Assembly (NCBI GenBank): GCA_003554845.1
Contig: PWHK01000008.1
Coordinates: forward strand, 1 to 48,031
Source: Candidatus Aenigmatarchaeota archaeon
GTDB taxonomy: Archaea; Aenigmatarchaeota; Aenigmatarchaeia; PWEA01
Direction: 5' to 3'
Length of the DNA stretch: 48,031 bases
Shown here: piece after piece, positions 8,133 through 17,388 of the stretch
Layout of the letters: every line of letters begins with the position of its first letter
Position numbering within the stretch: position 1 is the first letter of the stretch
Notes under the pieces: model-generated
Databases searched by the model: none
What the model was told of the DNA's origin: nothing
Seen by the model: only the letters and a program-made list of their open reading frames with translations
Position numbers and translations under genes: made by a program

Positions 8133-8690
8133 ATGAAAGAAGTAGAGGTCAGGGGATTCATATCCGAAGACGAGTACAGAAGTCTAATTAGACTGTTGGA
8201 GGAAGAAGGTGTGAAGATAAAGGAAGACAGGCAGATCACCATTTACTTTTCATGTGACGAAGATCTGAGGATACAGAAAAACAAAGACTTTGCAAAGATC
8301 TGGCTGAAGAAGGGTAAAATACACGACGACAGCCGCGAAGAGATAGAGATCAAGTTTGAACGGAACAGGTTCGAAGAACTCAAGAATCTGTTCATGGCCC
8401 TTGGCTACGATGTAGAGATAAAGTGGTACAGAAAAAGACATCTTTTCAGGTGGAAGGACCTGAAGATATCCGTAGACCACACAGTTGGATACGGACACAT
8501 AGTAGAGGTCGAAGAACTCTGCCAGGAGAACGAAGAAGACAGAGCCAAGGAAAGGGTTAGAAGGGTTTTAGGAGAACTCGATGTGGACGAAACACCCAGG
8601 GAGAAATTCGATGAAAAATTTAGGCACTACAGGAAAAGGTGGAAAAGTATATTAAGAGAAAAGGATTTCTCGGACTTCGAGGACCTTTAG
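8133..8690 (+). CDS. CYTH domain protein (class IV adenylate cyclase/ThTPase-like)
   Basis: KEVEVRGFI near the N-terminus, EEIEIKFE, WYRKRHLFRWKDLKISVDHTVGYGHIVEVEEL. Confidence 0.82.
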   Translation: MKEVEVRGFISEDEYRSLIRLLEEEGVKIKEDRQITIYFSCDEDLRIQKNKDFAKIWLKKGKIHDDSREEIEIKFERNRFEELKNLFMALGYDVEIKWYRKRHLFRWKDLKISVDHTVGYGHIVEVEELCQENEEDRAKERVRRVLGELDVDETPREKFDEKFRHYRKRWKSILREKDFSDFEDL

Positions 8691-8693
8691 GCA

Positions 8694-9485
8694 CTACATA
8701 ATCTCGCCTAAAACTTCCTCTATATATTCAAAATCTTCTATTGTACACTCATATACTCTTTTATCGGGAAGTCTGTCCTCCAGGTTCTTTACGCTTTTCT
8801 TCTCGATACCAAGAAAATGGGCGGAGTCCTCCAGGGAGTTCTTCACAAGCTTTCTCCTGTGGTGGAAGGCCGCCTTTACTATCTTCCAGAACCTCAGTGT
8901 CTTTTTCTCTACATCCTTCTTCACCAGTCTGACGACGGCGGAGTCGGTCACAGGCTCCGGATAGAACTTTTCGGAGGGTATTTCCTTAACTATTTCTGCA
9001 TCACAGTGGTACTGGACCTTGAGAGACATCCTCGAGTTGTCCATTGTACCAGGTTTTCCAACCATTCTCTTCGCAAACTCTTTCTGATAAACAAGAACGG
9101 CAAGCTCCCAGTCCAGATCAAGGAACTTAAAGGTAAGCGGCGTCGACACAGAAAAGGGAAGGTTTGAAACTATCTTGTTGAAATCCAGGTTCTTTAGATG
9201 CACAGCCATGACATCCCTCTGAAGTACAGATATATTGGACATGTCTAGATGGTTCAAAACTGCAGACATCCTACCATCCTTTTCCACGGCGGTAACAGGA
9301 CACTTCCTTGCTATATGCTCAGTCAGGTTTCCTATACCAGGACCTATCTCCAGAACCTTATCGCCTTTGCCGAGATCTGCCATATCTACTATCTCCTTCT
9401 GTAGATCCTCGTCCACTATAAATATCTGGTCTCTGTGTACATCCGGCTTTAAATTATACTTTTTGAGAACCTTTTTTACGTCCAT
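8694..9485 (-). CDS. ksgA: 16S rRNA (adenine-N6,N6) dimethyltransferase KsgA/Dim1
   Basis: DQIFIVDEDL, VLEIGPGIGNLTEHIA, VSNLPFSVSTPL, VYQKEFAKRMVGKPG, FYPEPVTDSAVVRL. Confidence 0.95.
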   Translation of the reverse strand: MDVKKVLKKYNLKPDVHRDQIFIVDEDLQKEIVDMADLGKGDKVLEIGPGIGNLTEHIARKCPVTAVEKDGRMSAVLNHLDMSNISVLQRDVMAVHLKNLDFNKIVSNLPFSVSTPLTFKFLDLDWELAVLVYQKEFAKRMVGKPGTMDNSRMSLKVQYHCDAEIVKEIPSEKFYPEPVTDSAVVRLVKKDVEKKTLRFWKIVKAAFHHRRKLVKNSLEDSAHFLGIEKKSVKNLEDRLPDKRVYECTIEDFEYIEEVLGEIM

Positions 9486-9548
9486 AGTTTAACAACCCGA
9501 ACAACCAGTTATATTTATAACTTCGAATTAAAATAGTTTGACCTGTAT

Positions 9549-9623
9549 GGGCTGGTGGTGTAGCCTGGACTAGCATCGGGGCTTTGGGAGCCTCAGACCC
9601 GAGTTCAAATCTCGGCCGGCCCA
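9549..9623 (+). tRNA. tRNA-Pro (anticodon TGG)
   Basis: Acceptor GGGCTGG/CCGGCCC, anticodon loop TTTGGGA, T-arm CCGAG-TTCAAAT-CTCGG; CCA not encoded. Confidence 0.93.
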
Positions 9624-9694
9624 TCATATTTTCTTTCTTTCTGATATATCAAAAACTTTAAATAACCCCAACCACATTACAAACGCTGGTATCC

Positions 9695-12316
9695 ATGACA
9701 AAATATGTATATTCTTTCAAGGAAGGCAGTGCCGACATGAAAAACCTCTTAGGTGGAAAAGGATCCAATTTGGCTGAAATGACAAACATAGGTCTCAAAG
9801 TACCTCCTGGTTACACGGTAACAACAGAGGCCTGTTTAGAATATCTAGAAGAAGGAGATATATCCCAGAAGATAGAAAAACAGATGAAGGAAAACATGGA
9901 GGAAATCGAAGAGGAAATGGGACAGAAGTTCGGGGATACAGAGGATCCACTTCTCGTGTCTGTACGTTCTGGTGCTGCTGTCTCGATGCCTGGTATGATG
10001 GATACCATTCTCAACCTAGGACTCAACGACAAAACTATCAAGGGGCTCACAGAGAGAACCGACGAAAGGTTCGCATACGATAGCTATAGACGTTTCATAA
10101 ACATGTTCGGTGAGGTCGTCAGGGGAATTCCCCACAGTAAGTTCGAAGAGAGAATGGACAAGGTAAAGAAGAAAAGGGGTGCCGAAAAAGACGTTGACCT
10201 GGATGCAGAGGGAATGAAGGAAGTAACAGAAAAGTACAAGGACCTCGTAGGCGATATACCGTCCGATCCGTGGAAGCAGCTTGTAGAAGCAACAAAGGCA
10301 GTGTTTGCTTCATGGGACAATGAAAGGGCAATCCGTTACAGGGATCTAAACGACCTACCCCACGACATGGGAACTGATGTAAATGTTCAGGTCATGGTAT
10401 ATGGCAACACAGGAAAAAACTCCGGAAGCGGTGTTGCCTTTACACGTGATCCATCAACAGGAGAAAATAAAATCTACGGTGAGTTTCTGAGAAATGCCCA
10501 AGGCGAGGACGTTGTAGCCGGAATAAGGACACCACTTGATATATCAGATCTAAGGGATATATGGCCCGATGTATACGAAGAACTAAAGGAGGTCTGCGGA
10601 ATCCTTGAAGAAAAGTACAAGGACATGCAGGATCTGGAGTTCACAATAGAAGACGGTGAACTTTTCATACTTCAGACAAGAACAGGCAAAAGAACACCAA
10701 ACGCCGCCGTCAAGATAGCACACGACATGCACGAAGAAGGTATAATCAGCAAGGAGGTTGCTCTTCTCAGGATAGATGGTGACCAGGTGGAAAAAATACT
10801 TCACAAAAGAATAGATCCAGAGGCCGAAACAAAAAAACTGACCAAAGGAATAAATGCATCACCCGGTGCAGCATCTGGAAAGGTTGTTTTTGACACAGAC
10901 GAAGCCGATGAAAGAGGAAGTAATGACGAAGATATAGTTCTTGTGAGATCGGAAACCACACCGGAAGACATACACGGACTTGTGGCCTCCCAGGGAGTTC
11001 TAACAAGCAGAGGGGGGATGACAAGCCATGCAGCTGTCGTTGCAAGAGGCATGGGTAAACCATGCGTTGCCGGTGCTGAAGAAATAGAGATCAAATCGAA
11101 GGAAGGTTACTTCGAGATCGACGGAAAGAGGATAGACAAAGACGACATAATAACCATAGATGGAACCACAGGGGATGTAATTCTAGGTGAAGCCCCTCTC
11201 ATAGAGCCCAAGTTCACAGGGGAGTTTGAAAAGCTTCTTCAATGGGCCGACGACATAAGAAAAATGGGTGTAAGAGCGAATGCCGACACACCAGAAGACA
11301 CAGAAAAGGCCGTAGAGTTCGGGGCAGAGGGAGTAGGACTATGCAGAACTGAGCACATGTTCTTTGAGCCTCAGAGGCTGGAAGCAATGCAAGAGCTTAT
11401 AATATCAGACGACAGCCAAGAGAGAAAGAAGGCCCTGGACAAGTTGATGCCTATGCAGAAAAAGGACTTCAGGGAACTATTCGAAGCCATAGGCGGGAGG
11501 CCGATTATAATAAGACTGCTTGACCCACCGCTACATGAGTTCGCGCCGACCGAGGAAAAAAGGCAGAGGGAACTCGCAGATAAACTCGGGATGGATGAAG
11601 ACGAAATAAAGGCAAAGGTAGAGAAACTCGAAGAAGAGAATCCCATGCTGGGTCACAGGGGATGTAGGCTGGGAATAACATTCCCTGAAATATACAGAAT
11701 GCAGGTCAGAGCAATCCTCGAAGCAGCATCAGAAACAAAGGAAGACGGATGCGATGTCAAGCCAAAGATAATGGTTCCGATCATAGGCAACGTAGAGGAG
11801 CTGAAAAACATAAAGGAAAGGGTAATAGAAGAAGTAGAAAGGAATGTTTTTGAAGAAAGGCAGAGGATCGACTACGAAGTGGGAACCATGATAGAGATCC
11901 CCAGGGCAGCCGTAACAGCAGATGAGATAGCAGAAGAGGCGGAGTTCTTTTCCTTTGGAACCAATGACCTGACACAGATGGGCATTGGATTCAGCAGAGA
12001 TGATGCAGGAACCTTCATACCCAACTACATAGACCAGGGAATTTTTGACAAGGATCCATTCCAGGTTCTCGACCAGAAAGGAATTGGCCAGTTCATCGAA
12101 ATGGCCACGGAGAGAGGAAGAAAAACAAAGGACGATCTCTCGGTAGGAATATGTGGAGAACATGGAGGAGAGCCATCGTCCGTGAAGTTCTGCCATGGCG
12201 CAGAACTTGACTATGTAAGCTGCTCACCATACAGGGTTCCTGTAGCAAGAATAGCTGCAGCACAGGTGGTCATAGAAGAGGAGATGGAAGTGGACGAAGG
12301 AGTAGACGGATACTAA
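9695..12316 (+). CDS. ppdK: pyruvate, phosphate dikinase
   Basis: LGGKGSNLAEMTNIGLKVPPGYTVTTEAC; GGMTSHAAVVARGMGKPCVAG swivelling His domain; FFSFGTNDLTQMGIGFSRDD and CGEHGGEPSSVKF C-terminal domain; 873 aa. Confidence 0.97.
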   Translation: MTKYVYSFKEGSADMKNLLGGKGSNLAEMTNIGLKVPPGYTVTTEACLEYLEEGDISQKIEKQMKENMEEIEEEMGQKFGDTEDPLLVSVRSGAAVSMPGMMDTILNLGLNDKTIKGLTERTDERFAYDSYRRFINMFGEVVRGIPHSKFEERMDKVKKKRGAEKDVDLDAEGMKEVTEKYKDLVGDIPSDPWKQLVEATKAVFASWDNERAIRYRDLNDLPHDMGTDVNVQVMVYGNTGKNSGSGVAFTRDPSTGENKIYGEFLRNAQGEDVVAGIRTPLDISDLRDIWPDVYEELKEVCGILEEKYKDMQDLEFTIEDGELFILQTRTGKRTPNAAVKIAHDMHEEGIISKEVALLRIDGDQVEKILHKRIDPEAETKKLTKGINASPGAASGKVVFDTDEADERGSNDEDIVLVRSETTPEDIHGLVASQGVLTSRGGMTSHAAVVARGMGKPCVAGAEEIEIKSKEGYFEIDGKRIDKDDIITIDGTTGDVILGEAPLIEPKFTGEFEKLLQWADDIRKMGVRANADTPEDTEKAVEFGAEGVGLCRTEHMFFEPQRLEAMQELIISDDSQERKKALDKLMPMQKKDFRELFEAIGGRPIIIRLLDPPLHEFAPTEEKRQRELADKLGMDEDEIKAKVEKLEEENPMLGHRGCRLGITFPEIYRMQVRAILEAASETKEDGCDVKPKIMVPIIGNVEELKNIKERVIEEVERNVFEERQRIDYEVGTMIEIPRAAVTADEIAEEAEFFSFGTNDLTQMGIGFSRDDAGTFIPNYIDQGIFDKDPFQVLDQKGIGQFIEMATERGRKTKDDLSVGICGEHGGEPSSVKFCHGAELDYVSCSPYRVPVARIAAAQVVIEEEMEVDEGVDGY

Positions 12317-12382
12317 AAGATAAATAGCCCCGAAACCCCCTGTTTTTTAGCTTTTTATATCTTCAGACTAAATAAGAAGAGG

Positions 12383-15028
12383 ATGAAAATAAAGGCCCTG
12401 ATTTTGGGTTTGCTTGCATTGCTGTTCATCGTACCACAGATCGCAGGAGTGTGGGTAGACTACCTCTGGTTTGAATCAATGGGATATCTCTCTGTCTTTA
12501 CAACAATATTGTCCACAAGGCTTTTTCTTGGAATCGGAAGCCTCATATTTACAACGGCCTTTATATGGATAAACCTGAAGATAGCAGGAAAGACTGTAGA
12601 TCTTGAAAAACTCCGCCTGAAATCCAGACTCAAGGAGTTTGAAATCTTCGGCGTTTCATCAGTAATAATAGGTGTAGTCGCCGGCCTTATATGCTCGACC
12701 TTCTATATGACTGTCCTGAAATTCCTCAACCACATACCTTTCGAGTACAGTGAACCGGTCTTCGGTAATGATATATCGTTCTACTTTTTCAGACTGCCTT
12801 TCTGGAACCTGACCACAGGCTACATCCTTGGGTTGATAACAGTGACAACCGGTGTGGTATCCGCATTCTACTATCTTGCCGTACAGAAGAAGATGGAATC
12901 CGAGGAGGACTACTCCCACATAGTAGACGGAGCCAAAAAACATATATACCCTCTCATAGGAACACTTTTTGTGGCTCTGGGGATCAGAGTCTATCTTGCA
13001 AGATACTCTGTGCTTTTCTCAGAAATCGGAGTCGTCTTTGGGGCAGGATACGTCGACCTCAATATACTTCTCCCTATAATAACAGCTTCTTCTTTGGTAT
13101 GCATCGCTGTAGGTATACTGTTCTTCGTAAACCTCAAGATGGACAAACTGAGTTACCCTGTATACGGTATATCAGTTCTGTTCATCCTTTTAGTAGTAGG
13201 CGGTCTGGGATCGGTTGTTGTCCAGTCCTACCACGTAGAACCCAATGAACTGAACATAGAAGAAGAATACATAGAAAGGAATATAGAGAACACAAGATCC
13301 GCATACGGACTGGAGAGTATGCAGGAGGTATACTTCGAACCATCCTACAATTTAACAGCAGAGGATCTGGAAGAAAAAAGCAAAACAGTGGACAACATAA
13401 GGCTATGGGACTACCGTGTTTTGAGGGATACATACGCGAGCACACAGGAACTCAGAACATACTATGAGTTCAAGGACGTCGATGTCGACAGGTACAAATT
13501 CGGTGAGGATAAAAGACAGGTAATGTTATCGTTGAGGGAAATGGACGTAGATAGGCTGCCTGAGCGTGCACAGACGTGGGTAAACAGACACCTTGTATAC
13601 ACCCACGGAACAGGCGCTGTCATGTCTCCTGTAAGAGAAGTAACACAAGGAGGACAGCCTCAGTTCTGGCTCCAGGATATACCGACCAGGGTTACAGACG
13701 ATGCACCCTCAAAGGATATACAGATAGAAAATCCTGATATATACTTCGGAGAAACATCACATAACTTTATCGTTGTAAATACAACCACAGAGGAGTTCGA
13801 CTATCCGAAGGGAGATCGAAACGTCTTCACAACATACGACGGAGATGGAGGAATCGAAATGGGCCTTCTGGACAGACTTGTCTTTTCAATAGTTCTTGGT
13901 GACATACGCCTTCTTGTTTCAGATGCGATACAACCGGAATCAGAGATAATCATAAGAAGAAACATAAACCAAAGGGTAAGAAAGATCGCGCCTTTCCTAC
14001 AGTACGACGATGATCCTTACCCTGTTATACACGACGGTGGAATATCATGGATCTACGACTCGTATACAACATCGGACATGCACCCCTATTCCGAACCACT
14101 TGGATCTATAAACTATATACGGAACTCTGTTAAGATAACAGTAGATGCATACAACGGAGATACCAGGTACCATATAGTAGAAGACGATCCAATCGCAGAA
14201 ACCTACAGAAACATATTTCCTGATCTCTTCCTCGACAAAGACGATATGGACAGTGACCTGAGACAACATATAAGATATCCACAAGACCTCTTCACAATAC
14301 AGGCAGAGATACTATCAACCTACCATATGACCGACACAGGGACATTCTACAATCGGGAAGATCAGTGGGAGATACCCAAAGAAAGCTATAGAGGAAGGAT
14401 GCAGAAGATGGAGCCGTACTATATAACTCTTGAACTTCCCGAACAGAACGAGACACAGTTCACCCTGATGCTTCCATTTACGCCTGAGGGTAGACCCAAT
14501 ATGGTCGCATGGCTGGGAGCCAAAAGTGACGAGCCAAACTATGGCGAAACACTTCTATATAGGTTTTCCAAGGACGAGCTCATATACGGACCGAGCCAGA
14601 TTGAATCGAGAATAGACCAGGACTCCGAGATCTCCGAAAGGCTCACCCTTTGGGATCAAAGAGGAAGCGAGGTCATAAGAGGTAACCTCCTTGTAATACC
14701 TATAAAGGACTCCGTACTGTATGTTGAGCCTGTCTTCTTGGAAGGATACGAGGAATCAATACCTGAACTCAGAAGGGTTATAGTAGCCTACGGCGAGAAA
14801 ATATCAATGCAGCCAACTCTTGAACAGGCTCTTATGGATATCTTCGGTGAGTTTGAAGAGATCGAGACACCGAAAGATCCTATAGAAGACGATGTAGATA
14901 CAGATCTCCTGGAGAGGGCTACAAAACACTACGAAGATGCCATGGGATATCTAAGAGAAGGCGATCTAGGCAGTTACCAACAAGAGATCGAAAAATTGGG
15001 ACATGTTCTCGAAAAGATGCAGTCCTGA
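12383..15028 (+). CDS. UPF0182 family large membrane protein
   Basis: Seven hydrophobic segments then a long ectodomain with SYHVEPNELNIEEEYIERNIENTRSAYGL, HGTGAVMSPV, ESEIIIRRNINQRVRKIAPFL, IPKESYRGRMQKMEPYYITLELP. Confidence 0.93.
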   Translation: MKIKALILGLLALLFIVPQIAGVWVDYLWFESMGYLSVFTTILSTRLFLGIGSLIFTTAFIWINLKIAGKTVDLEKLRLKSRLKEFEIFGVSSVIIGVVAGLICSTFYMTVLKFLNHIPFEYSEPVFGNDISFYFFRLPFWNLTTGYILGLITVTTGVVSAFYYLAVQKKMESEEDYSHIVDGAKKHIYPLIGTLFVALGIRVYLARYSVLFSEIGVVFGAGYVDLNILLPIITASSLVCIAVGILFFVNLKMDKLSYPVYGISVLFILLVVGGLGSVVVQSYHVEPNELNIEEEYIERNIENTRSAYGLESMQEVYFEPSYNLTAEDLEEKSKTVDNIRLWDYRVLRDTYASTQELRTYYEFKDVDVDRYKFGEDKRQVMLSLREMDVDRLPERAQTWVNRHLVYTHGTGAVMSPVREVTQGGQPQFWLQDIPTRVTDDAPSKDIQIENPDIYFGETSHNFIVVNTTTEEFDYPKGDRNVFTTYDGDGGIEMGLLDRLVFSIVLGDIRLLVSDAIQPESEIIIRRNINQRVRKIAPFLQYDDDPYPVIHDGGISWIYDSYTTSDMHPYSEPLGSINYIRNSVKITVDAYNGDTRYHIVEDDPIAETYRNIFPDLFLDKDDMDSDLRQHIRYPQDLFTIQAEILSTYHMTDTGTFYNREDQWEIPKESYRGRMQKMEPYYITLELPEQNETQFTLMLPFTPEGRPNMVAWLGAKSDEPNYGETLLYRFSKDELIYGPSQIESRIDQDSEISERLTLWDQRGSEVIRGNLLVIPIKDSVLYVEPVFLEGYEESIPELRRVIVAYGEKISMQPTLEQALMDIFGEFEEIETPKDPIEDDVDTDLLERATKHYEDAMGYLREGDLGSYQQEIEKLGHVLEKMQS

Positions 15029-15059
15029 AAGCTTATAAGTATAAAACAACAAGTTTAGG

Positions 15060-15140
15060 TCTAGTGATTGAGATGGCAGGTGGATACGTTCCACTATGGT
15101 AAGAAAATGCTGTTAAACTTCTCTAGTGGGAGGAATAGAT
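15060..15140 (+). promoter_or_regulatory. structured 5' leader of proS with a short uORF (15073-15102, MAGGYVPLW*)
   Basis: TATA-like TTATAAGTATAAAA at ~15033-15046. CCACTA (15091-15096) can pair with upstream GTGGA (15080-15084) via TCCAC or with downstream TAGTGG (15124-15129), which overlaps the Shine-Dalgarno GGGAGGA. Confidence 0.4.
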
Positions 15141-16577
15141 ATGTCTGAAGATTTGGGTATAACGACTTCAAAGAAAGAAAATATAGGCGAATGGTACAGA
15201 GAGGTAGTTACAAAATCAGGGCTTGCAGACTACACGTCCGTCAGTGGATGTTTTGTTTTAAAGCCTCTTTCGTATTCAATATGGACAACCGTTCGCCGAG
15301 GTCTGGATAAACTTTTCAAAGATATCGGCGTGGAGAACGCTTATTTTCCCCTGTTTATACCCGATAAGCTCCTTGAAAAGGAGGCAGAACATTTCGAAGG
15401 TTTCAACCCAGAGGTCGCATGGGTAACAAGAGCCGGAAACTCTGAACTGGATGAGAAACTGGCTGTAAGGCCCACATCAGAGGCGATAATGTACGACTCA
15501 TATAAGGACTGGATAAGATCACACCGTGATCTACCACTCAAAATTAACCAGTGGAACAATGTAGTTAGGTGGGAGTTCAAGCACGCAACACCCTTCCTGA
15601 GAACCCGTGAATTTTTATGGCAGGAAGGACACAGCGCCTACGCATCCAAAGAAGAAGCACTGAAGGACAAGAAGAGTGTACTGGATGCCTATCAGGAAAT
15701 ATGTGAGGATAGGATGGCTTTACCGTGTGTAAGAGGAACAAAGACCCAGAAGGAGAAGTTCGATGGTGCTGTTAACAGCTACTCACTGGAACATCTACTA
15801 CCAGACGGACAGGCTATACAAGGTCCGTCGTTCCACTACGACGGCGAAAACTTCGCCGAAGCCTTCGGTATAACCTTTACAGATGAGGACGGAGAGGAGA
15901 AAAACGTACATCAGAACACCTTTGGATTCAGCACAAGGCAGATAGGAATTATGATAATGATGCATTCGGACGACTGTGGGCTTGTTATACCACCAAGGCT
16001 TGCACCTACAAAGGCAGTCGTCGTACCCATATACAATAACGAGGAAGAAAGGAAATCGGTTCTCGGAATGGCAGAAGAGGTAAACGAGAAAGTAGAAGAT
16101 TGCAGGATAGACAACCGCGACCACAAGACACCTGGGTGGAAGTTCAACGAATGGGAAGTAAAGGGCGTTCCACTGAGAATAGAGATAGGAAGCAACGAGG
16201 TAGAGGACGGAGAAGTAACACTTGTGAGAAGGGACACAGGCAAAAAGACGTCTGTGAAGGTCGAAGGAATAGAAAAGAAGGTCAAAGAGGAGCTGGAAGA
16301 AATGCAAAAAAGGCTTTACAGAAGGGCAGAGGAGTTTATGGAGGAAAATACAAGAGAGACCGAAGATTATGAGGAACTAAAGAGGATAATAAAGGAAAAG
16401 GGTGGCTTTGTAAAGGCTCCCTGGTGCGGCAAACAAGTATGTGAAGACATAGTCAAGGACGATACAAAGGCCAAGATAACCAATATACCCTTCAAGTACG
16501 ACAAACCAGAAGACAAAAAATGCGTAAGGTGCGATGAAAGGGCAAATCACTGGGTACATTTCGCAAAATCAAGATGA
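15141..16577 (+). CDS. proS: prolyl-tRNA synthetase
   Basis: ENAYFPLFIPDKLLEKEAEHFEGFNPEVAWVTRAG, RPTSEAIMYDSYKDWIRSHRDLPLKINQWNNVVRWEFKHATPFLRTREFLWQEGHSA. ATG at 15141 preferred over the GTG at 15126 because GGGAGGA lies just upstream. Confidence 0.97.
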   Translation: MSEDLGITTSKKENIGEWYREVVTKSGLADYTSVSGCFVLKPLSYSIWTTVRRGLDKLFKDIGVENAYFPLFIPDKLLEKEAEHFEGFNPEVAWVTRAGNSELDEKLAVRPTSEAIMYDSYKDWIRSHRDLPLKINQWNNVVRWEFKHATPFLRTREFLWQEGHSAYASKEEALKDKKSVLDAYQEICEDRMALPCVRGTKTQKEKFDGAVNSYSLEHLLPDGQAIQGPSFHYDGENFAEAFGITFTDEDGEEKNVHQNTFGFSTRQIGIMIMMHSDDCGLVIPPRLAPTKAVVVPIYNNEEERKSVLGMAEEVNEKVEDCRIDNRDHKTPGWKFNEWEVKGVPLRIEIGSNEVEDGEVTLVRRDTGKKTSVKVEGIEKKVKEELEEMQKRLYRRAEEFMEENTRETEDYEELKRIIKEKGGFVKAPWCGKQVCEDIVKDDTKAKITNIPFKYDKPEDKKCVRCDERANHWVHFAKSR

Positions 16578-16692
16578 GGGAAAAACTTTAAATACTTTTA
16601 TTATAAAAGAGAGTATGATTCTTGGGAGTTGTATTCTCAAGTTTCAAAAAATATGGTTTTAAATCTTCTGGATTATATCAGAGGGTTCCAAA

Positions 16693-17343
16693 ATGCAAAG
16701 CATGAACAAAAACGGACAGGAAGAAGTAAAGACCGGAACGACAACTGTTGCTTTGGAGTATGACAGTGGTGTAGTTCTGGCAACAGAGAAAAGGGCTTCC
16801 ATGGGCTACCAGGTTTCGGGTAAAAATGCTAAAAAGGTATACGAAATAGACGATGGAATAGGCATAACAACAGCAGGTTCAGTAGGTGACGTACAGACCG
16901 TGGTACGCTACATGAAGGCTGAAACAAATCTTTTCAAGTACAGAAAGGATCGGAGAATGAGTCCCAAGACCGTAGCAAGCCTAATGGCGAATATACTCCA
17001 GGGATCAAAGGCTCTTCCCTACATGGGACTTTTCATACTCGGTGGATACAACCACGAAGATGAGAAGGGTGAAATATACCAACTTGATCCAGCAGGAGGT
17101 ATTTTAGGCGAAGATACATTCTACGCAACTGGCTCAGGATCACAGATAGCATACGGGCTTCTCGAGGATGGTTTCAGAGAACAGATGCCAAGGGATGAAG
17201 CTGTAAGTCTTGCAATTAGATCTGTAAAGAGTGCATCAGAAAGGGATATAGCCTCCGGAAACGGCTTTTCAGTAATGGTAATAGACAAAGAAGGATGCCA
17301 TGTACTCGAAGACGAGGAAGTAGAACAGTACCTAGCAAAATAA
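16693..17343 (+). CDS. psmB: 20S proteasome beta subunit
   Basis: Propeptide ending KTG then TTTVALEYDSGVVLATEKRASMGYQ (N-terminal Thr), GSVGDVQ. Confidence 0.97.
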   Translation: MQSMNKNGQEEVKTGTTTVALEYDSGVVLATEKRASMGYQVSGKNAKKVYEIDDGIGITTAGSVGDVQTVVRYMKAETNLFKYRKDRRMSPKTVASLMANILQGSKALPYMGLFILGGYNHEDEKGEIYQLDPAGGILGEDTFYATGSGSQIAYGLLEDGFREQMPRDEAVSLAIRSVKSASERDIASGNGFSVMVIDKEGCHVLEDEEVEQYLAK

Positions 17344-17388
17344 ACTCTCTGGTTATGTCTTCCTTATGGATTTTCTGTAGGTGTTTTG

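Noticed and set aside
9549-9623. tRNA-Pro as an integration site with adjacent mobile element
   Set aside because: No duplicated 3' tRNA fragment or integrase seen nearby; flanking genes are ordinary housekeeping genes.
15126-15140. GTG start for prolyl-tRNA synthetase as given in the ORF track
   Set aside because: The GGGAGGA Shine-Dalgarno would lie within the coding region; the ATG at 15141 is better placed.
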